Shown here: piece after piece, positions 47,433 through 60,300 of the stretch
How the letters are laid out: the number at the start of each line of letters is the position of its first letter
Numbering within the stretch: position 1 is the first letter of the stretch
NCBI GenBank assembly: GCA_024734555.1
Contig: JANPWX010019821.1
Span: 1,554,657-1,618,656, forward strand
Source: Trochalopteron elliotii
Taxonomy: Eukaryota; Chordata; Aves; Passeriformes; Leiothrichidae
Direction: 5' to 3'
DNA length: 64,000 bases
Made by a program: the position numbers and the translations under genes
Notes under the pieces: model-generated
The model's input: the letters and a program-made list of their open reading frames with translations, nothing else
Told to the model about the DNA's origin: nothing
Databases searched by the model: none

Positions 47433-48507
47433 TTCATCAAATGAATGATTTGGAGTCTATGAATAAGTAATTTTTTTGACACATTGGCTTCCTGACTTTC
47501 TGTAAACAGTGTACATTAGCTCCTCAGTGGCTAAAAATTTAGCACTTATCAATAGCTAGTTTTTAGAGAGAAACAAAGGTGGACAAAACTCTCCCATATA
47601 CATCACAGGGCTTTGTAAAGGTGAAGAGAACTAACTTTCTCCTTCATCATCAACTTTATTTCACAAGAGACTTCACATTCACTTGAAATGCTGCCTCCTT
47701 TTTTTTCTGATTCAAGGCCACAGGCACAACATGCAGCTGCTTAACACTCAGCCCAACATAAACCTTATAGCCTTCAATTAAGTTACAGACTAACATTTGA
47801 CTCACATTCAGACAAGTATGAACATACATGGAGATGACAACAGGTGATAATTCTGCAATTTTCAAAAGAAAGCAAAGGAAGGAAAGAGTAAAGAAGACAG
47901 AAAACAAAGGAGATTAAAGAAAAACAGTTTCAGGTCTATATTTAAAGAGGTTTTGGCACATATTGTGGAAGAGCTGACTTGTGTTAATATATTTTTCCAT
48001 TTTCCAAATTACTGCCTTTAGAAATTGAAACATCCTGACAAGTCAAAAATATGTTACCTACCTGCCCAATATTTGTACACATAGGCTTAAGTGTTTGCTG
48101 CTGGTAGGGTTTGGGTTAATTTCATTTCTACATTAGCAAGAATGAAAAAAAAATGCTCTTTTTGGCCTCACAGTTTGTTCAAGAGTCCAATTGTTAATCT
48201 ATAATCACTAGTCTTAAGGGAGTGAACTGTGGACCTACCATATATATGGCTGCGTCAAATTTCATATTGAAGGAAGAGAGAATGATTTCTATTATTATGA
48301 AAATTTCAGTGGATCAGGCTCAGAAACACCAGACATTATTTTCAGGTAAAAATGAGTTTTCTTAGAATTTACTGAAAATTATTAGTTACTTTATGAGTTG
48401 AAATAGCTTTTGGACTATTTTAAAGCTGTCTTTAAGGAAACGTAGTGCAAGACTCAGGCCTGGATCAGATCTGAAATTATCTCAGTGATCACAAAAACAC
48501 TTAAAAA
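47433..48507. other. unannotated AT-rich sequence
   Basis: I see nothing to annotate. An 83-codon minus-strand frame at 47656-47907 has no recognised family. Confidence 0.55.
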
Positions 48508-48890
48508 ATTGGGCTGTTCAGTCTGGAGAAGAGAAGACTCTGGAGAGACCTTTTAGCAGCCTTCTAGTACCTTAAGGGGACTTAGAAGAGGAGATAGAGA
48601 GACTTTTATATGGACAGATAGGGAGAGGACAAGGGACAATTGTTTTAAACAGAAAGAGGGCAGATTTAGATGAGATATTAGGAAGAAATTCTTTGCTCCG
48701 AGACTGGTGAAGCCCTGGAACAGATTGTCCAGTGAGTAAGGATGCCCCATCTCTGGAAATGTTCAAGGCTGGATGGGACCCTGAGTAACTTGATGTAGTG
48801 AGTGACATCCCTATCCAGGGAAGGGGGGTTGGAACTAGATGATCTTTATGGTCCCTTGAAAATCAAACCACCCTATGATTCTGTGATTCT
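48508..48890 (+). mobile_element. CR1 LINE fragment, C-terminal RT end plus 3' UTR
   Basis: It opens with GGGCTGTTCAGTCTGGAGAA, the codons for the CR1 LGLFSLEK-type block. An RT C-terminal remnant follows, then the 3' UTR (GGAAATGTTCAAGGCTGG; GGTTGGAACTAGATGATC) and the CR1 tail CCTATGATTCTGTGATTCT. It is 5'-truncated and non-coding, in the same orientation as the CR1 at 37.8 kb. Confidence 0.92.
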
Positions 48891-51619
48891 AATACACACT
48901 TTATCTCTGCCCATTGCTCTCTCTCAACAGTTGTTTGCCATTTTGCTCTTTTGAGTTCTTTCCATTGTTTTTTATAGCTAACAAGTCTGACTTAATTTCT
49001 GAAAGGTTCCATTCTGCATGTTCAGGGCTTTGAAACCTTCATGCACATGATCCAATGTTCCCCTCTGTAAATAAGATTTAGATTATTTTTCTGTCTTTCT
49101 TTTCTTAATGGAAATTAAGATTCATGCAAAAGCATTTGAATTTTCAGTAAATGCATGTCCTGGAGTTATTTATCTCCTCTGAAATAGAAAATTTCCTGCA
49201 TAGGACTGAGTCACTTTAATCACTGGCCTTTGTGTAAAAGGCAAGGAGATATATTGATTGACTAAAATGCTACTTGGCAATCATTCTGTCTTCAGTCACA
49301 GATTAAATTGTTTCATGTGTATCATTTTTCAATCTATCATTAGTATTTCTCTCTTTCATCTTCCTTTGTCTTTCCTGTTTTCATTTCAATTTTCTGTTGC
49401 TGGAGACTTTGAAGGGAGAGCCAAAATGACTATCATCTAGAATTATCAGTTCTGTGAGCAAAAATACTCTCCCAGCAGTTCTTGGTGATTTTTATTTCCT
49501 TTTCTGGCACTGTGTTCTCTGCACACACATGCACAATGTGGTGTGTGTCCAAGTCCTCTGCAAGATGAACCCCATGTCTGTGGATGTAAAAGCAGAACTT
49601 TCTTCTGCTCTAAATGATCTGGGTTTCATCTTTTACTTTTGCCAGAATGATGATACAACAAGCAACTATGCACAGGGAGAGAGTGCAAAAGACTTCAAGA
49701 CTGATCTTGAAGATGAGGAAAGATCCTTTATTCTTATATTTCGTTTACTCTGAGCTCTTTGTTTTAAATAAGGTTGCAAAATTTCTTAACATTCAAATCA
49801 TGGCATCGGGTCTGTGCTTGTCTGAACTTTCACTGAATTTTCTTCAGTTCAAGCCAAGAAGATTGGTCCCAGAGCTGTTACCACAACTGCTGATACTTGG
49901 TGATGAATTTGCTGAACATGAAGGAAAAAAACAGGAAGTGAGAAACTCAAGCATTAATTTCTGCAAAGATATTTGTTACTTGAGGTCACCAAGCCTTTGA
50001 CTGTGCTGTACTCACCCCTTTAGAAAATACTCATTTTCAAGGGAAAAGTCCAACTTGTGTCCGTGTCCATGACATGCTGGAGGGGCAGAGGTGCTGCTCT
50101 GCTCTACAAGACAGCATGGAGATGAAAGCAGTAGAACAGAGCTGTGCAGGCAAGGAGAGGTTTACTATATTTAAACATGAAGAAAGTGAGAGTGAGACTA
50201 CTAAATGACAGAAGCAGGCCCTTCTCCTGCCTCCTGAGGGCCTCCACAAACTATTTCTCTGCGACTGCTTTGTCTTTCTAGGATCATGTAGCTCTCACCA
50301 CCACCACATTCCCCTGTCCCAGAGTGACGTACTGGGAATGCATCAGTACTCAAGAGCTATTAGACCCCAGAGCTCCTAGGGCAGTGCTGCCACTCTGTCC
50401 TGGCAACCTCTGCCCTGGCCTGAGTGGGGCCATTTGGCCCACCATGACCATAAACTCGTTGCAGTGCTGCTTCTTTACCACTGCTTTAATGAAAGTGAGC
50501 TCAGCTTAAGAAAATATACGGTATTGAATTGTAAAATTTTATTGTGTGCCATGATTAAATAATTTTCAAGAATTTAGTCATGTGGAGTTTTGTTTTCCTG
50601 TTTAACGCTATTGGTAACCAAAGCCAGTTTTTTATCCAGACCACATGGTATAATAGTCATAAGAAAAGAAAACCCTCTAAACTTTTAATCTAAAATTATA
50701 CTTGAAAAGCCTTATCATATATCTTATTTAAAGTGGGGTAAAATGCTGTGTGGTTTTTTTTTTAGGCAACTTTAAAAATCTTCCATTCACATTCATTTCT
50801 GATGCAGCAGAATCCAAGAAGCTGAGAAAAAGCAGATGTTGTCCAAATGGGACTAATTTACCCAGACTGTTATTTTAAAACATAGGGAATGCAAATACAG
50901 CATTTAAAATTGGTCATGCCTCAGGCAATATCTTTTGCTGAAGCTATATTAACAATTTTAAAGCAATAACAGTCACAGTATGCAGGGTTAAATTTCCCCA
51001 CCCTCTCAGTTGGAGTTCCTCCTGTAGCCAGACAGCTTACACTTTTGTAATTATACAATTAAGCATTTGTGCACTTTCAGGTGCTCTCAACTTCATCTCT
51101 GAGCATCAAACCTACAGCATTCTGAGCTAGCCAAACATGATCTATTTCATGGTCTGTTTCTTCACCTTATTTCTTCAGTCTGTATAAAGATACATAATCA
51201 CAGTTGATCTGTGAAGGTGTTGACTTTTTTGACATCAAAAGATGTCTTTGCCATTTTTGTCTAAACTTGTTGTGGAAGAGCAAACTTTTCTTGAGTTTGT
51301 GCTACCAGGGTTATCAAAATGTTCAAAATACATAGAGGGGTTGTGCCTGCAGAGTACTTTCATGCCACAAAGAGACATTTGATTCAGCTAATATATTGAA
51401 CACACCAGTCCTTAACTATATATATTATTCCTCTACTTTTTACTGCAGAGTTTATCAAAAGCACATAAAAAAACACCTCAAGAGCTGACAGCTACAGCAA
51501 AGCAGGTAACAGGGAAAGCCAAGGCAGGTGGTCAGGGACACTGAAGGATGTATTATAAACAGCTGCAGTTTGTACCCACAACATCCATCACACCTGTGCG
51601 TGGCTGTCTGCATCCTTAA
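48891..51619. other. unannotated AT-rich sequence, possible conserved non-coding DNA
   Basis: No exon supported. The stretch 50520-51000 is AT-rich and contains an exact octamer ATGCAAAT (50889-50896) and several TTTAAA/TTAAAT motifs. It could be an enhancer-like element, but only conservation would show this. A moderately GC-rich patch at 50280-50470 shows no recognised feature. Confidence 0.35.
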
Positions 51620-51752
51620 TCATAGAATAACAGAGTATTCTGAGGGACCCACAAGAACCATCAAGTCCAGCTCTTAAGTGAATGGCGCATATGGGGATGA
51701 ACCCACAACCCTGGTGTTATTAGCACTTGGTCTAACCAACTGAGCTAATACC
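51620..51752 (-). mobile_element. tRNA-Ile/CR1 SINE (TguSINE1-like)
   Basis: On the minus strand the element starts at 51752 with GGTATTAGCTCAGTTGGTTA. This contains an exact box A (TAGCTCAGTTGG) of a tRNA gene, then an anticodon-loop region with CTAATAAC (AAU, isoleucine), then a degraded box B (GGTTCATCCCC). It then switches to a CR1-type tail: GAGCTGGACTTGATGGTTCT, CTTGTGGGTCCC and TTATTCTATGATT, ending at 51620. A tRNA-Ile head on a CR1-type tail is the published structure of TguSINE1 of passerine birds, mobilised by CR1 machinery. The tail lacks a short TTCCAACT-like stretch normally seen, and box B is mutated, so the copy is probably inactive. It is not a functional tRNA gene, since the tRNA arms are diverged and continue into CR1 sequence. 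Confidence 0.85.
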
Positions 51753-53561
51753 AATATTTAATGTTGGTGCCCATCTCTCCCTGTGCCATCCCCACCACTA
51801 GCACCCTCCCCAAAACCCTCATTTTCACACAGAGGTTCATGACTTCCATGGGAAGAGAGTAAAGTACAGAATGGCCACAGGAGTAAGAAGCAAAAATGAA
51901 AGGATGGGGTTTGATGGGATGAGTCTATGGTGGCAGGAAGAGGAGAAATGGAAATATTTGCCAACTCAAGGAGATCCCATCCAGGGCAGTGATCATAGAA
52001 TTAGCTAAGCCAGCAAGTCCCTTGCAGGAAGCATGCAAACCATATGCTTTATGTAGCATTAGGCATCTGACCTAATTACACAAAACTACCCTGTGCCTGG
52101 GAAGTGCCTACATCGCTCTCTGTTGACTCTTTAAGGAATGTAGTGTTGATCCTCTGAATCATACCTAAGTGAGATGTCCAAATTTGATGGTGTGAATAAC
52201 CCTCTAGGAGTAATAAATAAAACTGTGTGCAGCTTAGTACTGGCAGGAAGTATGTTTTGATAGTAGTCATGTTTACAATTCCCAACTGAATAAGCATTAC
52301 TCTTAGATTTGACATTGTTATGAGAAGACTTACAGTCTATAATTTCGGTATCTCTTTCTAGAAATGCTGTAAAGTTTACATAGCATTTCAATTGCTTCCC
52401 TAACTGCCCCAGACAGTTGTATTTGCAAGGCCAGAGTCTGGAAAAAGTGTCCCTTTATGCTGTCACCCTGCACACCAGGAGTTTAATTCTGATTAAAGAC
52501 AGTTAATGTTTCCATTTTTAATTCTCAGTTTGAGGCAATGAAAGGTCATCTGACCTTCAGGAAGAAGGTTTAATGTTCCCTGAAGGCCAGGCTCCATTAC
52601 TACATCTAAGGATGAATATCCCAAATCACTAGTCATGTTTGTGCTTTTTCTTCTACTTGAGCCATGATTATAATAGATGAAATGTCCTCTTAGTTTAGTG
52701 GCCTTCTATAGGATATAGCATTTCCAGGGTTCTTTCCTGGTTGCTCTTCTGCGCTACAACTCCGTTGCTTTCAATCCTACTCTGATCAAATAACTTACCT
52801 GCAATACTTACCTCTGACATGACACATAGGGCCAGAAAAAAAGCAGTCTGGAGGTTGCAGAAAGCCCAACTTATCTGTAGATCATTTAGTAAATGAAAAC
52901 ATAAATGGAGAGAATATTCTTTCAGAATGGAAAGAAAAAAAGCCACTCCTGAGTAATGGGATTTGAAGATGTTAAAAGTTTCTTGCTTGCTTAAAAAGCA
53001 TTGGTCTTGGCTTTTCCCTTGTCTGGACTGACAAATTGCCTTGGCATCTAGCCAGCAGTAAGGGTGCAGTTTTTGTGTTCCAACCTTTGCTCCCTTCCTG
53101 GTTAAATCATAAAAATACAAGACTGAAGGCATGCTTGCCTACAGTATGTATATTGCAGCTGTTTTTCTTCTGTGATCCACCTTCTGTATATCATATGCTA
53201 TCTATAGCACTCCATATGTTGTATAGTTGTCTCCTGTGCAAAAAGAAACAGGCAGTAGAAGAGTAGTGTTAAATCCTTTCAGTACCCACTTAATGTACAA
53301 AGAGCATCCTCCAAGATTTGAACACTAGCAATGCAGAGAGAAATAGATATGCTACCTTTCTCTTGGTCATGGTGTATTGTTGGAGCTGAGAGGGACTAGT
53401 CCATTAAAGCCTCTTTGCCCCCTTGAACTATTCACAAAGGAGTAAGAGTGCTTTGATACACAAAATTTGAGCTGGGAGTGGTCTTAATTCATTCCTGCTG
53501 TTACATGCACTTCTTTATGTTACAGTATGACTACTGAGTCAGGTTTGCAGAGCACAGGTAG
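51753..53561. other. unannotated AT-rich sequence
   Basis: No gene recognised. The longest frame of the interval (145 codons, minus, 52695-53132, ATG-started) shows no domain and is of a length expected by chance in this much DNA. Confidence 0.5.
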
Positions 53562-53632
53562 ACTTCTCGGTCACATGTAGAAATCTTGACTTCTTGACTT
53601 CTCGACTTCTCGGTCAAGATGTAGAAATCTTA
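53562..53632. repeat. local duplication of a GACTTCT/CGGTCA motif
   Basis: ACTTCTCGGTCA followed by a GTAGAAATCTT end occurs at 53562-53588 and again, slightly changed, at 53605-53632. ACTTCTTGACTTCTCG lies between them. Confidence 0.75.
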
Positions 53633-56600
53633 AGTGGCACATCTGGGTTCATCTTCTGTAAAAAAAACAGAACAAAACAAAAGAAGTGCAATAATATGGA
53701 TCAAAGCCTGCTTTATGTGCTCCAGGAATCTACAAGGATAGATGCCTTAGAAGAGTAGACAGATAGAAGGAGAGAGAGGAAGAGAGAGATAGGCATGCAA
53801 GCAGGCAGACATTAGGAAATCTGTTCTTGACCTTCATATGCCAAAGAAATTATTTTTGTTTGAGGTGGGGGAAAGTCAACCCCTTAAGGGAAAACAGAAG
53901 AGGGGAGAGAGGTAATAAGGAAATGAGTCAGACGCAAAGAATTGTTGGCAAATACAGGCACTTCCTAGTAAAGGAGGACGGTTTTCAGCTGATCTAATGT
54001 TAAAAATCACAGATAATATGTGCCTGGTTTTTATTTAGTCCCTCTTGTAGCTAGAAATATTAGAGTTTAATAAATGGGAAAAAAGTGAGAAGGAAGACCC
54101 CTTTCTCTCTCTTCCCTGCTTCCCCAAATCACACAGGGGAGCAAGCTGAAAATCTGAACCAGCGTTTTAATTTGGGTGTTAGCTTTGGTTTTTTTTGCCT
54201 CCCCCAATAGGTGCTTTGAGAAGTTGTTTCACTGTAACCATTTAAAAAGGTAAAATATGTGGTTTCTTCACAGAGGTGCTCCTAACCAGATTGAATTAAC
54301 TTGTGTAACTGTATAAATACAATGATGATAACTGATATTTTATTTTAGATGTTATTAACCAAGGTGCCACTGAACTGCTCTAGATTTAGTGATAAATCCG
54401 TAACATCCTTCTTGCTCCAGAATCTGCTGGGTCTGAAAGAGCCAAACAGATCTTTACAATTCTTCCAAGTACTCAAATTGCAGTTTGAGAAGCTGGTCAG
54501 TGCCTTATCCAGATCCTAAACATTAAACCTGACCAGTATAGGGTATATGAAAGCATAAAGCCTGTGGCTTATCACTATTGCTAAATCAAAGTTATAGCTA
54601 GGAACAGCAGAAACACTGGGGGCACCTGCAACTCAAGTAGAAAAACCTATAGTAAAAATGAAGAACGAGGCATTTTTCTACCTTGGAAACAAACTATGAG
54701 GGAAAAACAGGAGCCTCTGTACTCACAGGAGTATACAACTGCAGTCAAGGATAACCAAAGTTAACCAAATGAGGGACAGGTGTGGAAGATCTATAGTTTG
54801 TGAGAGAAGATGAGCTGTAGAAACACTGATTAATACATTAACACAACATTAATATGTTGCCATAAGCCCTTGTTGAGAAGTCAGTGTCTTCAGCCACTAG
54901 ACATTTGAAGTCCTGCTTTTTCCTGTGAGATACTGACTGAATATATTAGTCTGAATTTACACTTTTCAGTCTGCAGATCAGAAATTGGGAAGGCACCTCC
55001 GTGCCTTGTCTCCCAAAGTGCAGAGGTGCTATACACCTGAAAGGCAGAGTACCTTCTCTGACAACGTCACTAGAATTTAAACAGTTATACAGCAAGGTGG
55101 TTTTTATTAGTCTCATTATCAATCCCTGCATCCCCATTCCCTTGTGAGGTGGGAGGGGATTATTTCCTTATTTTATATATATATACTTGATTTTTAGTGC
55201 CATTTCAATTGTAGCAACTGGTCCACATCATTTTATCAATGATGTTTACAGCAGTCCCTTGGCTAGTTTGAGAGGGAGAGAAAGAAATTGTAGTGTATAG
55301 GCCCTGTCTGCCCTTCAATGACATCTGTTTCATAGGAAGTCAGACTAGGCTAGCCTGTATTTGATCCTTTTTGCTTTGATCTACTAGTATATAACTTAGC
55401 CATTGTCTTCTTTCTTAGGTATAGCTGTGAGGAGGTATTGTGCCCAAATGAGGAAAACTATGCATAAAGCAATTTTTTAGCTTCTTTCCTTGAAGGCACA
55501 AATGTCTCTTTGTGCAAGGTTTCTCAGGGGCTAAAGGGAGACATTTTTATCACACATCATTGGTTGAAACATGGTTGAAACACTGTGATTGTGGTGAATG
55601 AGTCTAGTTACATTCTTTATTCCATATGGTTCTGCCAGGGGTGTTTCAATACACTTTTCAATATACATTTGCAATATAGATGTCTCCCTTGAACTGAAAC
55701 AGTGTTGATCCTCAGTTTTGTTTTGGATGTCAGACAGAATGAGGGCAAAACCAGCCAAGCAGCAGCCTCTCTCACTGTCCTGGATGTTGCTAAGATGCAC
55801 CAAAATGATGACAACTCTCTAAGGATACCTATACGTGGAAGTATCCTCATGGAAACATCCTCACTGGAGGAAACTCACAGCCACCACCTAATTCCACTGC
55901 AATTCAGTATAAGAAAAGCCAGTATTACTGATTGCTCCTACTGGCTGCTAGTAGTCAGCCCAGAGAGCCTCAATGCCAGAAACAAAATTTAACAAGAGAT
56001 TGACGTTGACATTGTTCAAAACGTATATTTTGTATTACAAACATGTTTGAAAATGGAAAAGAGCATTTGCAGATATATATATGACAACTCAGCTCTGTGC
56101 TTTCTGTGAGTTACAACTTAACCATTCTGCTTGGTTTCATTCCTTCTATTCAGTGATTATAATAAACTTTGGCCACTAAACCTTCTAGAGAAATTACTCC
56201 AGGCACAACTAGTTAATTGATTCATTTACTGGTTGTCTGAAAGCATGCAGCACTAGAAATTCCTCCCATTCATCCCTCTTTGTCTCTGACAGGATATACA
56301 ATGAAACCACTAGATGAACTGTCAGAAGTTCATTCACTCTATTGTCTTTGCAAGCAAGTTTGGTGGTGGAAAAAGTAGTGAAGCAAATGACTACCACCAA
56401 TAGAAAGACTCCTTCAGCCTTTACAAGTAACCTTATGCTGACAGGATTCATCAGACCTGTGACACAGGTAGTAGTCTCTCTAGATGAAATAACAATCCCC
56501 AAAAACCTTTAAAACATTTTAGAAAACAAAAGGTTAATTTAGTTACTTCAGATGTGCTCCAAAGCATTTCAGAGACCGGAGAGAAAAAACTTGTAGTGTG

Positions 56601-57194
56601 CTTCTTCCAGCTTTCTGTTATCTGTCATCATCTGGGGTATTCCTCGATCTATCAGCTTGAATAATTTTGTAGATGGAGACTGTATTAATATTAACAGGAT
56701 TTCTGAGCACAGATGAGGGATACTAATGTTGGTGTCTTCCTATAAAGCTTCAGCTAAAATCTTTGATTAACTAGTATTACCTAGGGCTTTCAAAAAGAAT
56801 CATGGATGCTTGACCTGTAAGGTCAAGGTACAATATGTCTAAAACCAGATATACTGGAGAAAAGAATAACCAGTACATGCATTTTCAACCTAGGGGCACA
56901 TGAACTAGAATTAATTACAGACCAGCATTTGAGAGAGTTTTGTTTTCAGTCATACTTTTGTAGGCTTACTGAGGAGGGCAGATCTAAAAAAATCTGAAGA
57001 GTCATTTGTTTGGAAAGTACATTTGGCCCCATTTATTAACTAAGTGTCAGAAGATCTGGGCTTTGTTTCCCATTGCTATATTTAGGGATATATTTTCAAG
57101 AACAATTACATTGTCAACATCTAAATTGAAATTTGTTGAAATATGGGAATTATTGTTCCATTTTCACTGAGGGTTTGTGTCTCCACGGAGGCAC
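53633..57194. other. unannotated AT-rich sequence
   Basis: I see no gene or named repeat. A GAGA-rich purine patch is at about 53765-53795, and a short TATATA run at about 55175-55185. The overlapping frames at 55531-55992 are open on both strands and resemble nothing known. Confidence 0.5.
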
Positions 57195-57326
57195 ATGGCT
57201 AACCTGATGTGGGGGTTACACAGAATGATCTCAGCTTTTGTAGCTGAATTCCTGGTGAGCTGGGGAATTCTGTGGAATTACTGGGACACTGCCAGCTGGC
57301 ACCGCAATGAAATTGTCACAGGGTAG
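57195..57326 (+). other. small open frame, 43 codons, tryptophan-rich (candidate micropeptide)
   Basis: An ATG-initiated frame runs to TAG at 57324-57326 and would give 43 residues with five Trp. A hydrophobic middle (ISAFVAEFLVSWGILWNYW) resembles a single membrane segment. The bases after the stop, GTAGGTAG, could alternatively be a splice donor context. No known family is recognised, and frames this short are common by chance. Confidence 0.15.
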
Positions 57327-60300
57327 GTAGAGATCATGTTATCCTCACTGGGTCCTACTTTTTTGTCTTTGTTTAAGTACAGACACTGTATTCAGAACTG
57401 ACCTGCTGCATGCCTGAGCAGCAACTACTTTCCTCATCCTTGCTTTCTTGAGCAGTGGTAACTGAGCATTGTCTGAGGTGGATGAGCAGCCTTGTGGACC
57501 CTTCTCCTATGAGTATGTTGCCTTAACAAGCACTCATGGAGTGTTAGGCTGAAAGATGTTCAAGCCTCATTCTCATCAAGCAGCTGCCAGTAGACCAGTA
57601 GCTCCATTAATTTCACACCATTTACCTGGTAAAATAAGATGGTCTGTATCTGGCCTGTTTAGTCATGTTTTTAAGGCTAAGCAGTGACTGCCTTGGAATG
57701 GAAAGTGTTACTGTTAAAGATCTCCTTATAAAAGTGAGCAGGACAGCCAATCAGATATGTGGCATTTCCATGGGATTCTGGCTTTAGGGCTGCCTATCAA
57801 ATGGATCATTAATGAGTCAGGTTCTGGCAAAAGTACAGGAAAGCCTCAGGAAAAAAATGGGGAGATGAGCTGGCATTTATGGTGTTGGTGTCACTACTTC
57901 TAGCCATAAGCTTCAGAAAGTGTAAAAGGGCAAACAGCCAAATAAAAGTAGAAGTCATTCTTGAGTAACTTCCCCAGAAACTTTGTCAATGAAGGGCTCT
58001 TTTCCAAAGATCATTGTGGCAGAATGAGACCTATCTGCTCAAGGTCCTTCTCTATTTGAGTTTTGTTTCTCAAGATATGGCAAAGGAAGCTACACCAGCC
58101 CTATAGCATAACCCCATGGCAGCTGTCTCATCCACTTCAGCTCTCCTCCCATACCTAGCAGACAGAGGCTGGAGCTGAAGACACACTCATTTGCTTACTC
58201 AGGTGGCAGTCTTTTATGAAGGGTAAGTTAATAAATTAAGGCAGATAACAACAACAAAAAAAAAAGACCAAAAGAGAAAGGCCAGAAGCATAATGATTTT
58301 TTTTTCCCCAAAAAATAAAAGAAGTAGGGAAGGATATTGATGAAGGAAAGAATATGAAAGACTAGCATAAAGAGGAACAGGAGAAGGGAAAGATGACTTC
58401 AGGGTAATGCAGTGGAGAGTAAAGAAAAGAGAGCAAGAAAGAAAAGACACCATTGCAATATTCTGCTGAAAATAAAATGAAGCAAAACAAATATCTCAAT
58501 TTTACATTTATTATCTTGCTTGATTCTTGATGGAATAATGGATACAAAGGAAATGTTCTCTATACAGACAGGAAAGTGTTAAATTCATTATTCTCAGTTA
58601 AGGTCTTAAAAAACCCAGCAACACTGTCTAAAGGCATTTTTTTCTTCTTGGAACTAATCACAGAATTTTCTTGTTAGTTTGAATATAAATTAATCCTACA
58701 TGCACAGCACTAAGTTTCAGAGCAAGGTAAGTGTAGAAACATTTGGAAAAAAGATTCTTTAGATGATACAAGGCAATACTAGTGTCTTAACAGATCTCTT
58801 AGCAGAGATTCTTTCTCTACAAAATAAGTAATGCTTCATCAATCTCTAATAACTTCTAATGATGTAATTACTACTACAGAGAAGTGACCACGTCAATGTT
58901 GAAGAGAATTTGCCTTTTATAGGTCTTTATTAATTGCAGGGTATTCTATGACTAGTAGCCCTTTCTGCAAAGGATATAGGGACAGTGCCATCTTGATTAT
59001 GAGGCACTCTGAAGAAGTCTTTTCCCTTTGGCAAGCTTGTGGAGCAGGAAAACTGACCTGAAACTCCATCTGATTTCATGACCTCCTCTCTAGGATGAAG
59101 TACAAGTAATCTAGATTTTCTACTGTCAAAGACAACATGAAAATGGGAACCAAATCCTTATAATCTCCGTATCAGTTGCTGAAGTGTTGGACACTGTCAC
59201 ATCTCATTATCATCTTTGGATTCTCACACCCATATGTTACTTTTCTGTCCTGACACCATGATCATGTTGTCATATCATTTTTATAGTTTTTTTAGAGAAA
59301 CAAAACCACCACAGAAGTTGGTATGTTTGCTGCTACAGTTTCCAAAGAAGCTCACGTCAATCATAAGCACATAAATGATGTTAAAGGTAAAGATGCTAAA
59401 GAACTCATAATTTAGTCATGAACATAGTATTAATTTTGTCTCATATACCAGAGTCTGCTGAAGCATCTTTTACTCTTATACCACCTATCCATTTCCACTG
59501 ACATAGTTGGAGAATAGGAGATGACAAGCAGGCCTCTAAAAAGGGGACTCAGATCTTGATGTTTTTCTTGTGTACCATATGATAGAAACAGAAGTTAGTA
59601 ATCCTGGAAGAATGAAGGATATATTTAATCTTTGTGTGGTTTTGGTTCAAGTAGTTGCATCATGCAGCTTACTCAAAATAAAGTTATCTCTTCTAGTTTT
59701 GGTTTTAGCAAAAAATGAAAATAATTACCATGGGGGACTTTCTTCCGACTTTCTTCCCTGAAGAGGAGCTTCCAAGAAACAGCTCTGAAAGGTTCCTCAC
59801 CTTGGGGCACTAATAAATTTTACCTCCCTTACTCATTCCCATACTTTCTAAATGTGTATTTATGCACGTTCACTCAAATAATATGATTGTCTGAACAACA
59901 CACTCCCAGGAAACCAGCCTAAAAAGAATAGCTTTAATTTTTTTGCTACAACTGAGAAGATATTTTTAAGAATTTAAAGATGTTTCACAGTTAGGTTTAT
60001 GGAAGATATTACTCGAAAGTTGAAAGTAATTTTAAACTGTCTCAGTAATAAGCTGAACATAAGTTTCACTAATGTTTTCTTTCTTTTGTTGAGTCATCTG
60101 ATTGCACCTGATTTCTTTTGAATTTTGTTTTTTTCCAGTTTGTGTCATATCTCTTTCCAGTAGTACTGTATAAAATACTAACCAAGAACAAGCTTTATTA
60201 TGAAGATTTTCTGTGACTAGGACATCAGCAAGCCAAAGACTTTCAAAATAAGACTCTACAGAAAAGAGGCTTCCCTGTTAACATGTTATTGAGAGATGTC

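Noticed and set aside
51670..51752. Functional tRNA-Ile gene
   Set aside because: Box B and the acceptor region are diverged, and the sequence runs on into a CR1-type tail, so it is a SINE head.
52695..53132. 145-codon minus-strand ATG frame
   Set aside because: No domain or family resemblance, and a length expected by chance in a 64-kb six-frame search.
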